From assembly GCA_964567125.1 (NCBI GenBank), contig CAZMLC010000001.1, positions 1-64,000 of the forward strand: a stretch of 64,000 nucleotides of DNA, written 5' to 3'. The position numbers and the translations under genes are program-made. Below the pieces are notes generated by a model. It did no database searches. It saw only the letters and a list, made by a program, of their open reading frames with translations, and was not told the DNA's origin. Shown in pieces: positions 34,723 to 42,760 of this stretch; the stretch's first letter is position 1, and the number at the start of each line of letters is the position of its first letter. Origin of the DNA: CAZMLC01 sp964567125 (GTDB lineage Bacteria; Verrucomicrobiota; Kiritimatiellia; RFP12; UBA1067).

Positions 34723-35679
34723 ATGAGCACCATGCAACGGACCACACAGACAACAGTTCCCGATGAGGCTAAAGGCGTTAGCCTCATCGATTACCTTGTC
34801 GCACGGTTCACATATCATTCCCGCGATACATGGCTGAGCCATATTGCACAGCGCCGCCTGCTGCTCAACCATGCAGCAACGACTCCTGAAACGCGACTCG
34901 CCGCAAACGATCAGATTACGTATTGCGTGCCCGACCTGCCGGAGCCACCGGTCGATATTGACTATACAATCATTTTCGAGGACGCTGACCTGCTGGTGAT
35001 CAACAAACCCGGCAACCTCCCCTGCCATCCTGCTGGGCGCTACTTCAACCACACCCTCTGGGCGCTGCTCAAGCAAGCGGGGTACGGCGAAGAGGCCCTA
35101 CACCTCGTACATCGACTCGATCGTGAAACGTCGGGCCTTGTCGTGATCGCGAAAACCAGTGCTGCGGCAACAGCATTGAGCCAGCAATTTTCAATGCGCA
35201 CGCTCGACAAGACCTACATTGTTTTTGTTGAAGGCGCGTTTCCGCCAGCCTACATCGCGCGCGGGAAACTGGAAAATGATCCGCACTCGCCCGTACGCAA
35301 AAAGCGATGCTTTGTAGAAAAGCAAACCGAGGCTGACACCGTGACCTGTGAAACACAGTTTACCTGCCTGCATACGGTAGCGGGCATGAGCAAGCTTGTG
35401 GCTTACCCCAAGACCGGGCAACTGCACCAGATCCGCGCCACCCTCTGTTCGCTTGGCTACCCGGTCGTCGGCGATAAACTGTACGGCGTGGACGAGCGCT
35501 ATTTTCTCGATTTTCTGAACGACGCGATTCCCCCCGCAGCGTGGCAGCGCTTACGGCTGCCACGGCAGGCTCTGCATGCATACCGGTTACACATCCGCCA
35601 TCCGACGACACGCGCCTGGATGGAGTTTGAAGCACCGCTCCCCTGCGACATGGCCAACCTGTTTAACCAGAATTTGTAA
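34723..35679 (+). CDS. RluA-family RNA pseudouridine synthase
   Basis: A 318-residue enzyme. LLVINKPGNLPCHPAGRY and HLVHRLDRETSGLVVIAKT are the hallmark motifs, the Asp in RLDRETSG being catalytic. TGQLHQIRATLCSLGYPVVGDKLYG is a further family segment, split here as TGQLHQIRA and GYPVVGDKLYG. An S4-like N-terminal region (SHIAQRRLLLN) is present in reduced form. It isomerises specific uridines in rRNA or tRNA; which one cannot be read from sequence. No strong ribosome binding site is visible before the ATG at 34723; a second in-frame ATG is at 34732. Confidence 0.88.
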   Translation: MSTMQRTTQTTVPDEAKGVSLIDYLVARFTYHSRDTWLSHIAQRRLLLNHAATTPETRLAANDQITYCVPDLPEPPVDIDYTIIFEDADLLVINKPGNLPCHPAGRYFNHTLWALLKQAGYGEEALHLVHRLDRETSGLVVIAKTSAAATALSQQFSMRTLDKTYIVFVEGAFPPAYIARGKLENDPHSPVRKKRCFVEKQTEADTVTCETQFTCLHTVAGMSKLVAYPKTGQLHQIRATLCSLGYPVVGDKLYGVDERYFLDFLNDAIPPAAWQRLRLPRQALHAYRLHIRHPTTRAWMEFEAPLPCDMANLFNQNL

Positions 35680-35689
35680 AAGAATCGTA

Positions 35690-35718
35690 CTGACAAAAGC
35701 GCGAAGAAGCGTTATTGT
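35690..35718 (+). promoter_or_regulatory. Predicted promoter of the TPR-like protein gene
   Basis: CTGACA (35690-35695), 17 bases, TATTGT (35713-35718). Transcription would start near 35725. The leader then carries a hairpin at 35738-35755 and the AAAAAAGGAAAG site. Confidence 0.5.
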
Positions 35719-35737
35719 AAATTAAATTAATTCGTTT

Positions 35738-35755
35738 CGTTGGAATGATCCAACG
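35738..35755 (+). other. Leader hairpin upstream of the TPR-like gene
   Basis: CGTTGGA, loop ATGA, TCCAACG: a perfect 7-bp stem in the predicted leader, ending 18 bases before the ATG and just upstream of the ribosome binding site. No T-tract follows, so it is not a terminator. Confidence 0.45.
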
Positions 35756-35773
35756 CTTCAAAAAAGGAAAGCT

Positions 35774-36322
35774 ATGAAAAAATCCTGCTCGTATATCGGA
35801 TACACGCTCCTCTCGCTCATGTCCATCCTTACGGTTCAGGCCGGAACAGACAATCCGCCTGCAACAGCAACCACGGCCATTGATTGCAAAGAGGGCATCC
35901 GCAGGAGAACCGCAGAAGACCGCAAGACCTACACGCTCGATCAGTTGCGCGAAATTGAACAGCTCTATCAAGTGGCCAACAGGCAATGGCGCACTCCCGA
36001 AGCCAAAGAGAGCCTGAAAACACTGATTGCCAAATATCCGAAAGCCAATCGCACGGGGTGTGCGCTTCTCTATATGGGACAGATGTCGCGCGACGAGGAA
36101 AAGGAAAATTATTTAAAACAGGCGATCAAGGATTTCGGCGACTGCTTCTATGGCGACGGCGTCCAAGTCGGGGCCTATGCACGCTATCATCTGGGCTACT
36201 ATTATCAGTCAACCGGAAAACCGAAAGAGGCGAAACAGCTTTTCGATGAGATTCGCAAGGATTATCCCACTGCGGTCACGCACAAAGGGAAATCGCTCAT
36301 CGAGTGCCTGCCAAAAGAGTAG
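35774..36322 (+). CDS. Secreted TPR-like protein of unknown role
   Basis: A 182-residue protein with a signal peptide (about 1-23). From about residue 60 it is helical, with repeat-like segments: ESLKTLIAKYPKANRTGCALLY, here split as ESLKTLIAKYPKAN, then YLKQAIKDFGDCFYGDG and ARYHLGYYYQSTGKPKEAKQ. The last is a clear tetratricopeptide unit. Such periplasmic TPR proteins usually act as scaffolds for cell-envelope complexes. Two Cys residues might form a disulfide. AAAAGGAAAG lies before the ATG. The GNAT gene follows after 7 bp. Confidence 0.65.
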   Translation: MKKSCSYIGYTLLSLMSILTVQAGTDNPPATATTAIDCKEGIRRRTAEDRKTYTLDQLREIEQLYQVANRQWRTPEAKESLKTLIAKYPKANRTGCALLYMGQMSRDEEKENYLKQAIKDFGDCFYGDGVQVGAYARYHLGYYYQSTGKPKEAKQLFDEIRKDYPTAVTHKGKSLIECLPKE

Positions 36323-36329
36323 TCGAACC

Positions 36330-36833
36330 ATGAACTATACGTTTCAGCCACTCATCGAGGCGGACCGTAAAGACATCATCGATCTGTTCAATCACTATGT
36401 TACGCATTCGTTTGCGGCCTATCCGGGAAAACCGCTGACGTATGCGATGTTCGACCATTTTCTGCTGCTGGCTAAAAGCTATCCGGTCCTGACCATGAAG
36501 GCGCAGGCCGGCGACTTGATCGGATTTGGGCTGTTACGTCCGCACCAACCCATGGAAACGTTTGCGCACACAGCGGAAATTGCCTATTTTCTCCATCCCG
36601 ATCAGACGGGCAAAGGACATGGCAAGGCGCTCCTTGACCAGCTGGAGGATGAAGCGCGTAAGCGACACATCACCACCTTGCTAGCGACAATCTCTTCGCT
36701 CAACCCCGAGAGTCTTCGCTTCCATCTTAAACACGGATTTTCCGAGTGTGGTCGCCTCTCCGGCGTCGGCAAGAAAAACGGACGTTATTTTGACACCGTC
36801 TGGATGCAGAAAAAACTACAGCCTTCGACATAA
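36330..36833 (+). CDS. GNAT-family N-acetyltransferase
   Basis: A 167-residue protein. HPDQTGKGHGKALLDQLEDEA is the acetyl-CoA loop (Q-x2-G-x-G), shown in part as QTGKGHGKALL. TLLATISSLNPESLRFHLKHGF resembles the phosphinothricin/methionine-sulfoximine acetyltransferase branch (PAT/MnaT), where SxNxxSxxFHxxxGF is conserved. It may acetylate an amino acid or a toxic analogue; substrate not evident. The ATG at 36330 lies 7 bp after the preceding stop. A terminator-like hairpin follows its stop directly. Confidence 0.8.
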   Translation: MNYTFQPLIEADRKDIIDLFNHYVTHSFAAYPGKPLTYAMFDHFLLLAKSYPVLTMKAQAGDLIGFGLLRPHQPMETFAHTAEIAYFLHPDQTGKGHGKALLDQLEDEARKRHITTLLATISSLNPESLRFHLKHGFSECGRLSGVGKKNGRYFDTVWMQKKLQPST

Positions 36834-36838
36834 AAAAA

Positions 36839-36865
36839 GCCACGCACGTTTTCGTGCGCGGCTTT
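36839..36865 (-). terminator. Intrinsic terminator between GNAT gene and proB
   Basis: Arms GCCACGCACG and CGTGCGCGGC, loop TTTT (36839-36862). Read on the minus strand the single mismatch becomes a G-U pair and seven U follow, so it terminates proB; on the plus strand only three T follow. Confidence 0.8.
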
Positions 36866-36880
36866 CTATCTGAAAATCCA

Positions 36881-37687
36881 TCACAATACGTTGCTCAGGA
36901 TCAAGGTCCCTGTATCGCCGCCCGCCATCACCAACGACAAAACGTCTGGTTTGCGACCATCCGCGATCACGACGCCACATCCGGATTTGGCGGCAATTTT
37001 GGCGGCATTCAGCTTAGAATCCATGCCGCCTTTGGAGAGCGCGCTACTTTTTTCAGGATTGACCAGCTTCAATGCATCCGCGACCTTATCCACATAAGGA
37101 ACGCGTTGGCCCTGACTATCCAAGACACCGTCAACCGTGCTCAGAATGACAAGAATATCGGCGCGCACTAATTTAACAACCAGTGCGGCGAGGTAGTCGT
37201 TGTCGCCGAGGGATAATCCCGCCTTGATCTCCTCATCCGCAACGACATCGTTTTCGTTGATGATGGGAATAATTCCTCTTTTTATCATGTGTTCCATGGT
37301 CCGCTTTGCATTGGCGTAACGGATCCGATGCTGGAAATCGGCATGCGTCAAGAGCACTTGACCAACCAGAATCTTTTCTGACGAGAAAAAATCCTCGTAG
37401 TGCGACATCAACCGCGCCTGCCCAACTGCAGCGCACATCTGGAGGTCGGCAACCGCTGTGGGACGCGCCGACAACCCCAACACTGCAACACCAGCTGCGA
37501 TTGACCCCGACGAGACGAGCAGAACCTCGTACCCGTTGGCATGCAACTGCGCCACCTGCTTAACCAGACTCTGCAGCTGTCCCATATCCGGGCGGCCGCT
37601 CTTTTCCGCAATGACGCGCGTGCCGATTTTGATCACAACGCGGCGCGCCTCGGGAAGCAGCGCACGAAAACGTTTTTCAATATTCAT
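36881..37687 (-). CDS. proB: Glutamate 5-kinase, lacking the PUA domain
   Basis: A 268-residue amino acid kinase. VVIKIGTRVIAE starts the fold; VSSGSIAAGVAVLG, NENDVVADEEI, LGDNDYLAALVV and GTGGMxTK-like SKGGMDSKLNAA are the ProB substrate and nucleotide motifs. It phosphorylates glutamate in proline synthesis. The usual 367-residue form carries a C-terminal PUA domain; this one ends with the kinase core, a form found in some lineages. proA is not adjacent. The start is unusual: no Shine-Dalgarno is seen, and a hairpin plus six T directly precede the ATG. It lies downstream of tsf. Confidence 0.9.
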   Translation of the reverse strand: MNIEKRFRALLPEARRVVIKIGTRVIAEKSGRPDMGQLQSLVKQVAQLHANGYEVLLVSSGSIAAGVAVLGLSARPTAVADLQMCAAVGQARLMSHYEDFFSSEKILVGQVLLTHADFQHRIRYANAKRTMEHMIKRGIIPIINENDVVADEEIKAGLSLGDNDYLAALVVKLVRADILVILSTVDGVLDSQGQRVPYVDKVADALKLVNPEKSSALSKGGMDSKLNAAKIAAKSGCGVVIADGRKPDVLSLVMAGGDTGTLILSNVL

Positions 37688-37694
37688 AAAAAAT

Positions 37695-37740
37695 TTCGAC
37701 TTAAATCGACTTAAATCGAGTTTTGTCGACTTAAGTCGAA
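37695..37740. promoter_or_regulatory. Phased TCGA inverted repeat between tsf and proB
   Basis: TCGA occurs at 37696, 37706, 37716, 37726 and 37736, exactly one helical turn apart. TTCGACTTAA (37695-37704) and TTAAGTCGAA (37731-37740) are perfect inverted copies. Read on the minus strand the hairpin is followed by a run of six T that touches the proB ATG. It may be a terminator or attenuator for rpsB-tsf, or an operator for a dimeric regulator. Confidence 0.6.
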
Positions 37741-37770
37741 ATAATTTAGATGTCCCATCCGCACAAACGC

Positions 37771-38607
37771 TTACGCGCCGAGCTGGAAGCGGACAAAACG
37801 CTTGACTGTAATCGTATCGCCGGTAGCCTTTGCACAGGCTGCAATCACATCGGTGATGCTCTGCTTAGGCTCCTTGACGAACGGCTGATGAATCAGGCAG
37901 ATTTCGGAATAGAACTTCTGAATCTTACCCTTGAGAATGTTCTCAATGATGTTGGCAGGCTTATCCTGCACCTGGGTCCGATAGATGTCCTTTTCCGCTT
38001 CCACAACATCAGCGGGAACTTCCTCTGGCACCAAGTAGCGCGGCGATGCCGCTGCAATCTGGAGGACCAGATCATGCACGAGTTCCGCGAACGCCGGCTG
38101 CTCAACTGTTTCAGGCTTGCCGCAGGCGACCTCAACCAGCACGCCGACCTTACCGCCCATGTGAATGTACGACTCGATCTTGCCCGTGCAGCTGAGCGTA
38201 TAGCGCGCTGCGCGGCGGATCTTGACGTTCTCACCGGTCTGGGAGACGATGGTCATCAGCTCATCCTTGAGGGACTCGCCGAACTCAACGCCGACATCCA
38301 GCACCTTCTGCGTCACCACAGTCACAAAGTTCTTAAAATTGTCGGTCTTAGCGACAAAGTCGGTTTCCGTATTGACTTCAGCCATCGCGATGGTCTTGCC
38401 ATCGGCTGAGCTGATCGCCTTGATAATACCTTCCTTCGATTCCTTGTCGGCGCGCTTAACCTGAATAGCAAGGCCCTTCTCACGAAGGATCTTGATCGCA
38501 GCGTCCATGTCACCATTGGTATCGATCAATGCTTTCTTGCAATCCATCATGCCAGCATTAGTACGCTGGCGAAGATCGTTGATGATTGCGACGGTAATAT
38601 CTGCCAT
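37771..38607 (-). CDS. tsf: Translation elongation factor Ts
   Basis: A 278-residue nucleotide-exchange factor for EF-Tu. The UBA-like N terminus (LRQRTNAGMMDCKKALIDTNGD, here LRQRTNAGMMDCKKAL) is diagnostic. VNTETDFVAKTDNF is the core TDFV motif that contacts EF-Tu, and GKVGVLVEVACGKPET marks the dimerisation domain. IYRTQVQDKPANIIENILKGK fits the coiled-coil region. Length is normal. AAGGAG precedes the ATG, 36 bp after rpsB, the standard gene order. Confidence 0.96.
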   Translation of the reverse strand: MADITVAIINDLRQRTNAGMMDCKKALIDTNGDMDAAIKILREKGLAIQVKRADKESKEGIIKAISSADGKTIAMAEVNTETDFVAKTDNFKNFVTVVTQKVLDVGVEFGESLKDELMTIVSQTGENVKIRRAARYTLSCTGKIESYIHMGGKVGVLVEVACGKPETVEQPAFAELVHDLVLQIAAASPRYLVPEEVPADVVEAEKDIYRTQVQDKPANIIENILKGKIQKFYSEICLIHQPFVKEPKQSITDVIAACAKATGDTITVKRFVRFQLGA

Positions 38608-38643
38608 TTGAAAAACTCCTTATTGAAATCGATGAACAACGGA

Positions 38644-39600
38644 TTACTCAGCAACCGGAGCTTCTGCTGCAGGAGCAGCCTCCTCCGTAGCCGTTTCAAC
38701 AGCAGCGGCACGCGCCTCAAGACCAGCCTTTGCAGCCTTGGAAGCACTCTTCCGGCGCTCATTCAGGCGGCTCTTTGCACGCGCTGCAGCGTCATCGCCT
38801 TCGCGGCGCGGACGGCGCGTTGCACGATCCTGCGCATCCTGCTGAACCTGTTCAGCATCGCGCTGACGCTGACGTTCCGCAGCCACGCGGCTGTATTCAT
38901 CGCTGGCCTCTTTGATCACCTTCGCAAATGCATCGGCGATCATCTTGATGCCGCGGACCGCGTCATCGTTGCCCGGAATGACATAGTCGACCGGATCAGG
39001 ATCAGCGTTGGTGTCCACGATCGCAACGACCGGAATGCCCAGGCGTTTCGCTTCGTTGATCGCGTTCTGTTCACGGCAGATATCGACAATCACCATCGCA
39101 CCCGGCTTGCTCTCCATGTCCGCAACGCCGCTCAGATTCTTCTGGAGCTTTTCCAGCTCGCGACGCAACGAGGAGGCTTCCTTTTTGTGAACCGAGTAGA
39201 CGCCGTTGTTGTTGCGGCCCATCGCTTCGATCTGGCGCATGCGACGGACGCTGCGGCGGATCGTCTGATTGTTGGTGAGCGTGCCGCCCAGCCAGCGTTC
39301 GGTCATGTAGTGCTGCTCACAGGCGACGGCTGCTTCTTTGACAGCTTCCTGCGCTTGCTTCTTGGTTGCGACGAAAAGAATCTTCTTACCGCTCAACGCG
39401 ACATCCTTGAGGAACTGAGCCGCTTCGTCGATGAGCGTGACGGTCTGCGTCAAATCAATGATATGAATTCCGTTGCGCTTGTCGAAGATATAGCGTTTCA
39501 TCTTCGGATTCCAGCGCTTCGTTTGATGACCAAAATGAAGACCCGCATCCAGCAGATCCTTCAGAGAGAGCCCGGTGAGGCTCGAGACAGGCATTTCCAT
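38644..39600 (-). CDS. rpsB: 30S ribosomal protein S2
   Basis: A 318-residue protein. LKDLLDAGLHFGHQTKRWNPKM, shown in part as DAGLHFGHQTKRWNP, is the S2 signature; ERWLGGTLTNNQTI and GIPVVAIVDTNADP are further family marks. From about residue 235 the chain adds an Ala/Arg/Glu-rich tail (about 80 residues, ending AAPAAEAPVAE) absent from the E. coli protein but common in PVC and other phyla. AAGGAT lies 8 bases before the ATG. A good promoter lies about 154 bases upstream, leaving a structured leader. Confidence 0.96.
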   Translation of the reverse strand: MEMPVSSLTGLSLKDLLDAGLHFGHQTKRWNPKMKRYIFDKRNGIHIIDLTQTVTLIDEAAQFLKDVALSGKKILFVATKKQAQEAVKEAAVACEQHYMTERWLGGTLTNNQTIRRSVRRMRQIEAMGRNNNGVYSVHKKEASSLRRELEKLQKNLSGVADMESKPGAMVIVDICREQNAINEAKRLGIPVVAIVDTNADPDPVDYVIPGNDDAVRGIKMIADAFAKVIKEASDEYSRVAAERQRQRDAEQVQQDAQDRATRRPRREGDDAAARAKSRLNERRKSASKAAKAGLEARAAAVETATEEAAPAAEAPVAE

Positions 39601-39747
39601 TCTTGATGATCCTTAACTACAAAACATGCCGCATAACACGCGTTTTTGCATGTCTGTTGGGTTAATCCGCTTTGTACGTTCGCATATTCTGCGACCATAC
39701 GTTCGCTTCCGAACAGGCGTTATCACTCGATAATCCGTTCGATTTAA
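39601..39747 (-). promoter_or_regulatory. Structured leader of rpsB-tsf
   Basis: About 147 bases between the predicted transcription start and the rpsB ATG. On the minus strand it holds GTTCG-GAAG-CGAAC, a direct repeat of GCGAACGTA, and a larger stem formed by ACATGC and GCATGT near the ribosome binding site. Such leaders often mediate feedback by S2; no known motif is matched with certainty. Confidence 0.45.
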
Positions 39748-39753
39748 GGTTGA

Positions 39754-39782
39754 ACTATACCAAAAACCGGGACGGTAATCAA
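39754..39782 (-). promoter_or_regulatory. Predicted rpsB promoter
   Basis: On the minus strand TTGATT (39782-39777), 17 bases, TATAGT (39759-39754). Transcription would start near 39747. The match and exact spacing make this the best promoter candidate in the window. A GC-rich hairpin (GTGCGCG, GAA, CGCGCGCAC) lies just upstream. Confidence 0.65.
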
Positions 39783-39884
39783 GCCCTCTCTCCGTGCGTG
39801 CGCGCGTTCCGCGCACACGGTTCTTTCCTCGACAATTGAGGGGTGGCATGTTACAGTTTTGCGAAATTCACGGGAGGGTGAAAC

Positions 39885-41219
39885 ATGCATCTGACACGCA
39901 AGCAGTTTCTTGTTTTAACAGCAACAACAGCAGCAGCCGTTTCGTCGGGTGCCTTACTCTATCGCGCCACGCGCAGCCATGCGAAAGGGAAAATCATCAT
40001 CATTGGCGGCGGTGCCGCGGGACTGACCGTTGCCGCACAGCTCGCCCGGCAACTTTCCGCGCCGGATATCACGGTCATTGATCCCTCCGCGCAGCACTTC
40101 TATCAGCCAGGATTCACACTGATCGCCGCAGGCGTTTACGCGCCTTCTGATGTTTGGAAACCGCAAAAGGACTGCATGCCATCCGGTGTCACCTGGATCA
40201 AAGACAGCGTCCTGCTCGTTGACCCGGACAAAAAGACCGTTCAGACAAAGGTCAGCGGCGCACTGGCCTATGATTTCCTTGTTTTAGCCCCTGGGTTGCA
40301 GTTGAACTGGAATAAAGTCGAGGGTATTTCGCGCGCGACGCTGGGCGCAGGCAATGCGCATTCCATCTATGATTTCGAAGGGGCGCAACGGACCTGGACC
40401 GCGTTGCAGGCTTTTGCCAAAAAAGGCGGGACCGCGATTTTCACCGACACGTATACCAAGCATAAATGCGGCGGAGCACCGAAGAAAATCTGCCTCTTGA
40501 CGGATGATTTCATGCGCCGCAGCAAAACGCGTGACTCCGGGAAATTCCATTTTTATACCGCATCCAAACAGCTCTACGATATTCCCTATTACACACCGCG
40601 GCTGGAGGCGATTTATGCCGAACGGCAGATCCCGATCCAACTGCGCACACGACTCAAAGGCGTCGATACGCAGGCGAAAAAGGTCTATCTGGAGCAGATC
40701 ACGCAGAACGCGGATCAATCGCAGACCATCACGCCTGTGACCCAATCCTACGACTTCCTGCACTTCACGCCGCCGCAGACCGCGCCTGACTTTGTCGTTC
40801 AGTCCGGACTCAGCTGGACCGAAGGTCCGCTCGCGAAAGAAGGATGGGCCATGACGGACAAGCACACGCTGGTCCATCAAAAATATACGAACATTATCTG
40901 CCTCGGCGATGTTGCGGGCATTCCCACCAGCAAAACGTCGGCCGCGATTCGCAAACAGGCTCCCATTGCGGTCGCCAACCTGATCGCACGCATGGAAGGG
41001 AAAGCACCTGTCGCGCGGTATAACGGCTATGCGGCCTGCCCTATTATCACACAATACGGGAAGTTGCTGCTCTGCGAATTTGATTACGACAAGAAACCCT
41101 GCACCTCATTTCCGTTCACGCTTCTGGATACATCCAAGGAGCTGCGCGAAGGGTGGTGGCTCAAAGTCTATGCGCTCAAGCCCCTTTACTTCTACGGTAT
41201 GCTTACAGGGCTAGCGTAA
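39885..41219 (+). CDS. Sulfide:quinone oxidoreductase-like FAD protein with exported or anchored N terminus
   Basis: A 444-residue flavoprotein. A leader with TRKQFLVLTATTAAA precedes IIIIGGGAAGLTVAAQLAR, the FAD dinucleotide motif. QPGFTLIAAGV, KCGGAPKKICLL and CLGDVAGIPTSKTSAAIRKQ, the last shown in part as GDVAGIPTSKTSAA, match SQR-type enzymes. NGYAACPIITQYGKLLLCEFDY resembles the C-terminal substrate region (GYAACPII, LLCEFDY). SQR oxidises sulfide to sulfur and reduces quinone. The leader has Arg-Lys where Tat signals have Arg-Arg, so it may be only a membrane anchor. GGGAGGG precedes the ATG. Its end overlaps the convergent glycosidase gene by 17 bp. Confidence 0.78.
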   Translation: MHLTRKQFLVLTATTAAAVSSGALLYRATRSHAKGKIIIIGGGAAGLTVAAQLARQLSAPDITVIDPSAQHFYQPGFTLIAAGVYAPSDVWKPQKDCMPSGVTWIKDSVLLVDPDKKTVQTKVSGALAYDFLVLAPGLQLNWNKVEGISRATLGAGNAHSIYDFEGAQRTWTALQAFAKKGGTAIFTDTYTKHKCGGAPKKICLLTDDFMRRSKTRDSGKFHFYTASKQLYDIPYYTPRLEAIYAERQIPIQLRTRLKGVDTQAKKVYLEQITQNADQSQTITPVTQSYDFLHFTPPQTAPDFVVQSGLSWTEGPLAKEGWAMTDKHTLVHQKYTNIICLGDVAGIPTSKTSAAIRKQAPIAVANLIARMEGKAPVARYNGYAACPIITQYGKLLLCEFDYDKKPCTSFPFTLLDTSKELREGWWLKVYALKPLYFYGMLTGLA

Positions 41220-42645
41220 GTGCACGGCGTTCGGTGATGAAGGTCGGCGAATCATAAACCGGCACATCGGTGATTTCAACCCGCCCGTGATCGCGTTTGA
41301 TCTTTTCCTTGGGAACAGCATACGCGCGCCCGCTGAAGAGGTCAACCCAGACCGGTTCTTCCCACGTCTGCGTGCTCGTCAGCGTCACGGAGCGCGTACA
41401 GAATGATTCCGCGGGACGCGTATCGCTTTCCCAAAAGACACAGAGCCATGCCTTTGTAGCGCTGTTCTGATAGACGTAGCTGGCGACGTTCGTCGCTGAA
41501 AAGCCAACGTCCGCACCTGGACAACGTTGCCACGTGTCATCGAAAACAGAGACGAGGTTCTGGACAGCGTAGTACGCTTTTTTGATCGCGATCACCTCTT
41601 TCTTTGCGTTGGCGCGGATCAAGCCTTTGCGATTGATTTCACGCCCCGTATGATTGAAGTCACAGATCGTAAAAATCGAGGATTCTACATCGTGGCCCAG
41701 ATCGCCCAGCATACGCCGCAGATCCCATTTAGCCTGACTGTCCTCCGTCCAGGGAATCTTCGACAAGGCGAAACGGTGCGCCATCTCGGAGGGACACCCG
41801 TTTTCGCCCTGCCGCATACGCGCCGTGCGCGAATAGCGCGCCAAGACCGCTTGCTGTTCCACGACGTTGGCGTAGGAGGAATCCGGATTGGCCGCGTATC
41901 CGTGATAGATGAACCAGGTGAACAGGTCCATACCGCCCTCGCGCTGAATCGCCTTCAGGCACGCCTCCAACAGCGCAGGCTTATTGTTGGCCAGCGAGAG
42001 ACCGGCAATCCGAGCATCGGAAATAACGCGTTTGATGATGCGCGCCGTACGCACGTTGAAGCGCGCGATATCGTCGGGCGTATGCGCCTTATTGATATCG
42101 GGTTCGTTCCACATCGCCCACTCCTGGACGCGATCCTTGTAGTGCACCGCCATGGCTTCCACCCAGCGATCCCAGGCCGCAAGCGCCTCCTCGGAAACAG
42201 GGAATCCGCCCGCAAGATCCGCACCGCCGCCACCCGCATAAATTGGATTGCCGTAATCGGTCTCTAACAGGATCGAAAGTCCGCGTCCACGCGCATCGTC
42301 GACAATCTTATCCAGCCAGCCAAAGTGATAGACGCCCTTCTGCTTTTCCGTTTTGGCCCAGCCGCCTTGCAACCGGATCTTTTTAATTCCTAACGGCACA
42401 AGATAGTCTTTGTATTCCTCATAATTAGCGAAATCGCGGCAGAGCGTTTCACAGCCCAGCGTCCAATTCGAACGCGCAATTGCAGACGCACTGCGCGGCA
42501 CCAGTGTGCCGATGTAAGGCCACGCGATCTGCAACGGCGTTGCAACGCGATCCGGCGCAGTATTTAACGGGACCTGATGGACGCCCGCCCCTACAGAAAG
42601 ACATCCACACACAAGACTCATCATCACGATGCGACGCGTAACCAT
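41203..42645 (-). CDS. Secreted clan-A glycoside hydrolase (GH39/GH5-like)
   Basis: A 480-residue protein with a signal peptide (about 1-22). A TIM barrel carries IRLQGGWAKTE, ILLETDYGNP, and EWAMWNEPDI, where the Glu of NEP is the acid/base. MRQGENGCPSE gives a second Glu at the expected nucleophile strand. A C-terminal beta domain follows. The layout resembles GH39 beta-xylosidases or GH5-type enzymes, but I cannot fix the family. GGGGGAG lies before the ATG at 42645; an in-frame GTG at 42651 overlaps that site and is unlikely. Substrate unknown. Confidence 0.7.
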   Translation of the reverse strand: MVTRRIVMMSLVCGCLSVGAGVHQVPLNTAPDRVATPLQIAWPYIGTLVPRSASAIARSNWTLGCETLCRDFANYEEYKDYLVPLGIKKIRLQGGWAKTEKQKGVYHFGWLDKIVDDARGRGLSILLETDYGNPIYAGGGGADLAGGFPVSEEALAAWDRWVEAMAVHYKDRVQEWAMWNEPDINKAHTPDDIARFNVRTARIIKRVISDARIAGLSLANNKPALLEACLKAIQREGGMDLFTWFIYHGYAANPDSSYANVVEQQAVLARYSRTARMRQGENGCPSEMAHRFALSKIPWTEDSQAKWDLRRMLGDLGHDVESSIFTICDFNHTGREINRKGLIRANAKKEVIAIKKAYYAVQNLVSVFDDTWQRCPGADVGFSATNVASYVYQNSATKAWLCVFWESDTRPAESFCTRSVTLTSTQTWEEPVWVDLFSGRAYAVPKEKIKRDHGRVEITDVPVYDSPTFITERRALTLAL

Positions 42646-42731
42646 ATTCACTCCCCCTTGTTCACAGATAGGTGTGAAAAAGTATACAGCGACGGGATAT
42701 AAATAACAAGCGCGACCGCGACGAATGTGGC

Positions 42732-42760
42732 TTGCAACACTGCCCCCTCTTTGCTAAAAA
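42732..42760 (+). promoter_or_regulatory. Possible promoter abutting a start codon
   Basis: TTGCAA (42732-42737), 17 bases, TAAAAA (42755-42760), directly followed by ATG AAC ATG. Transcription would begin at about the second ATG (42767), giving a leaderless message. No Shine-Dalgarno is seen. Matches to consensus are only moderate. Confidence 0.3.

Noticed and set aside
38608..39606. Open frame antisense to rpsB
   Set aside because: Mirror of the conserved S2 gene; no independent support.
39650..39745. tRNA-like sequence upstream of rpsB
   Set aside because: No acceptor stem pairs and no proper T-loop; the region fits a leader RNA better.
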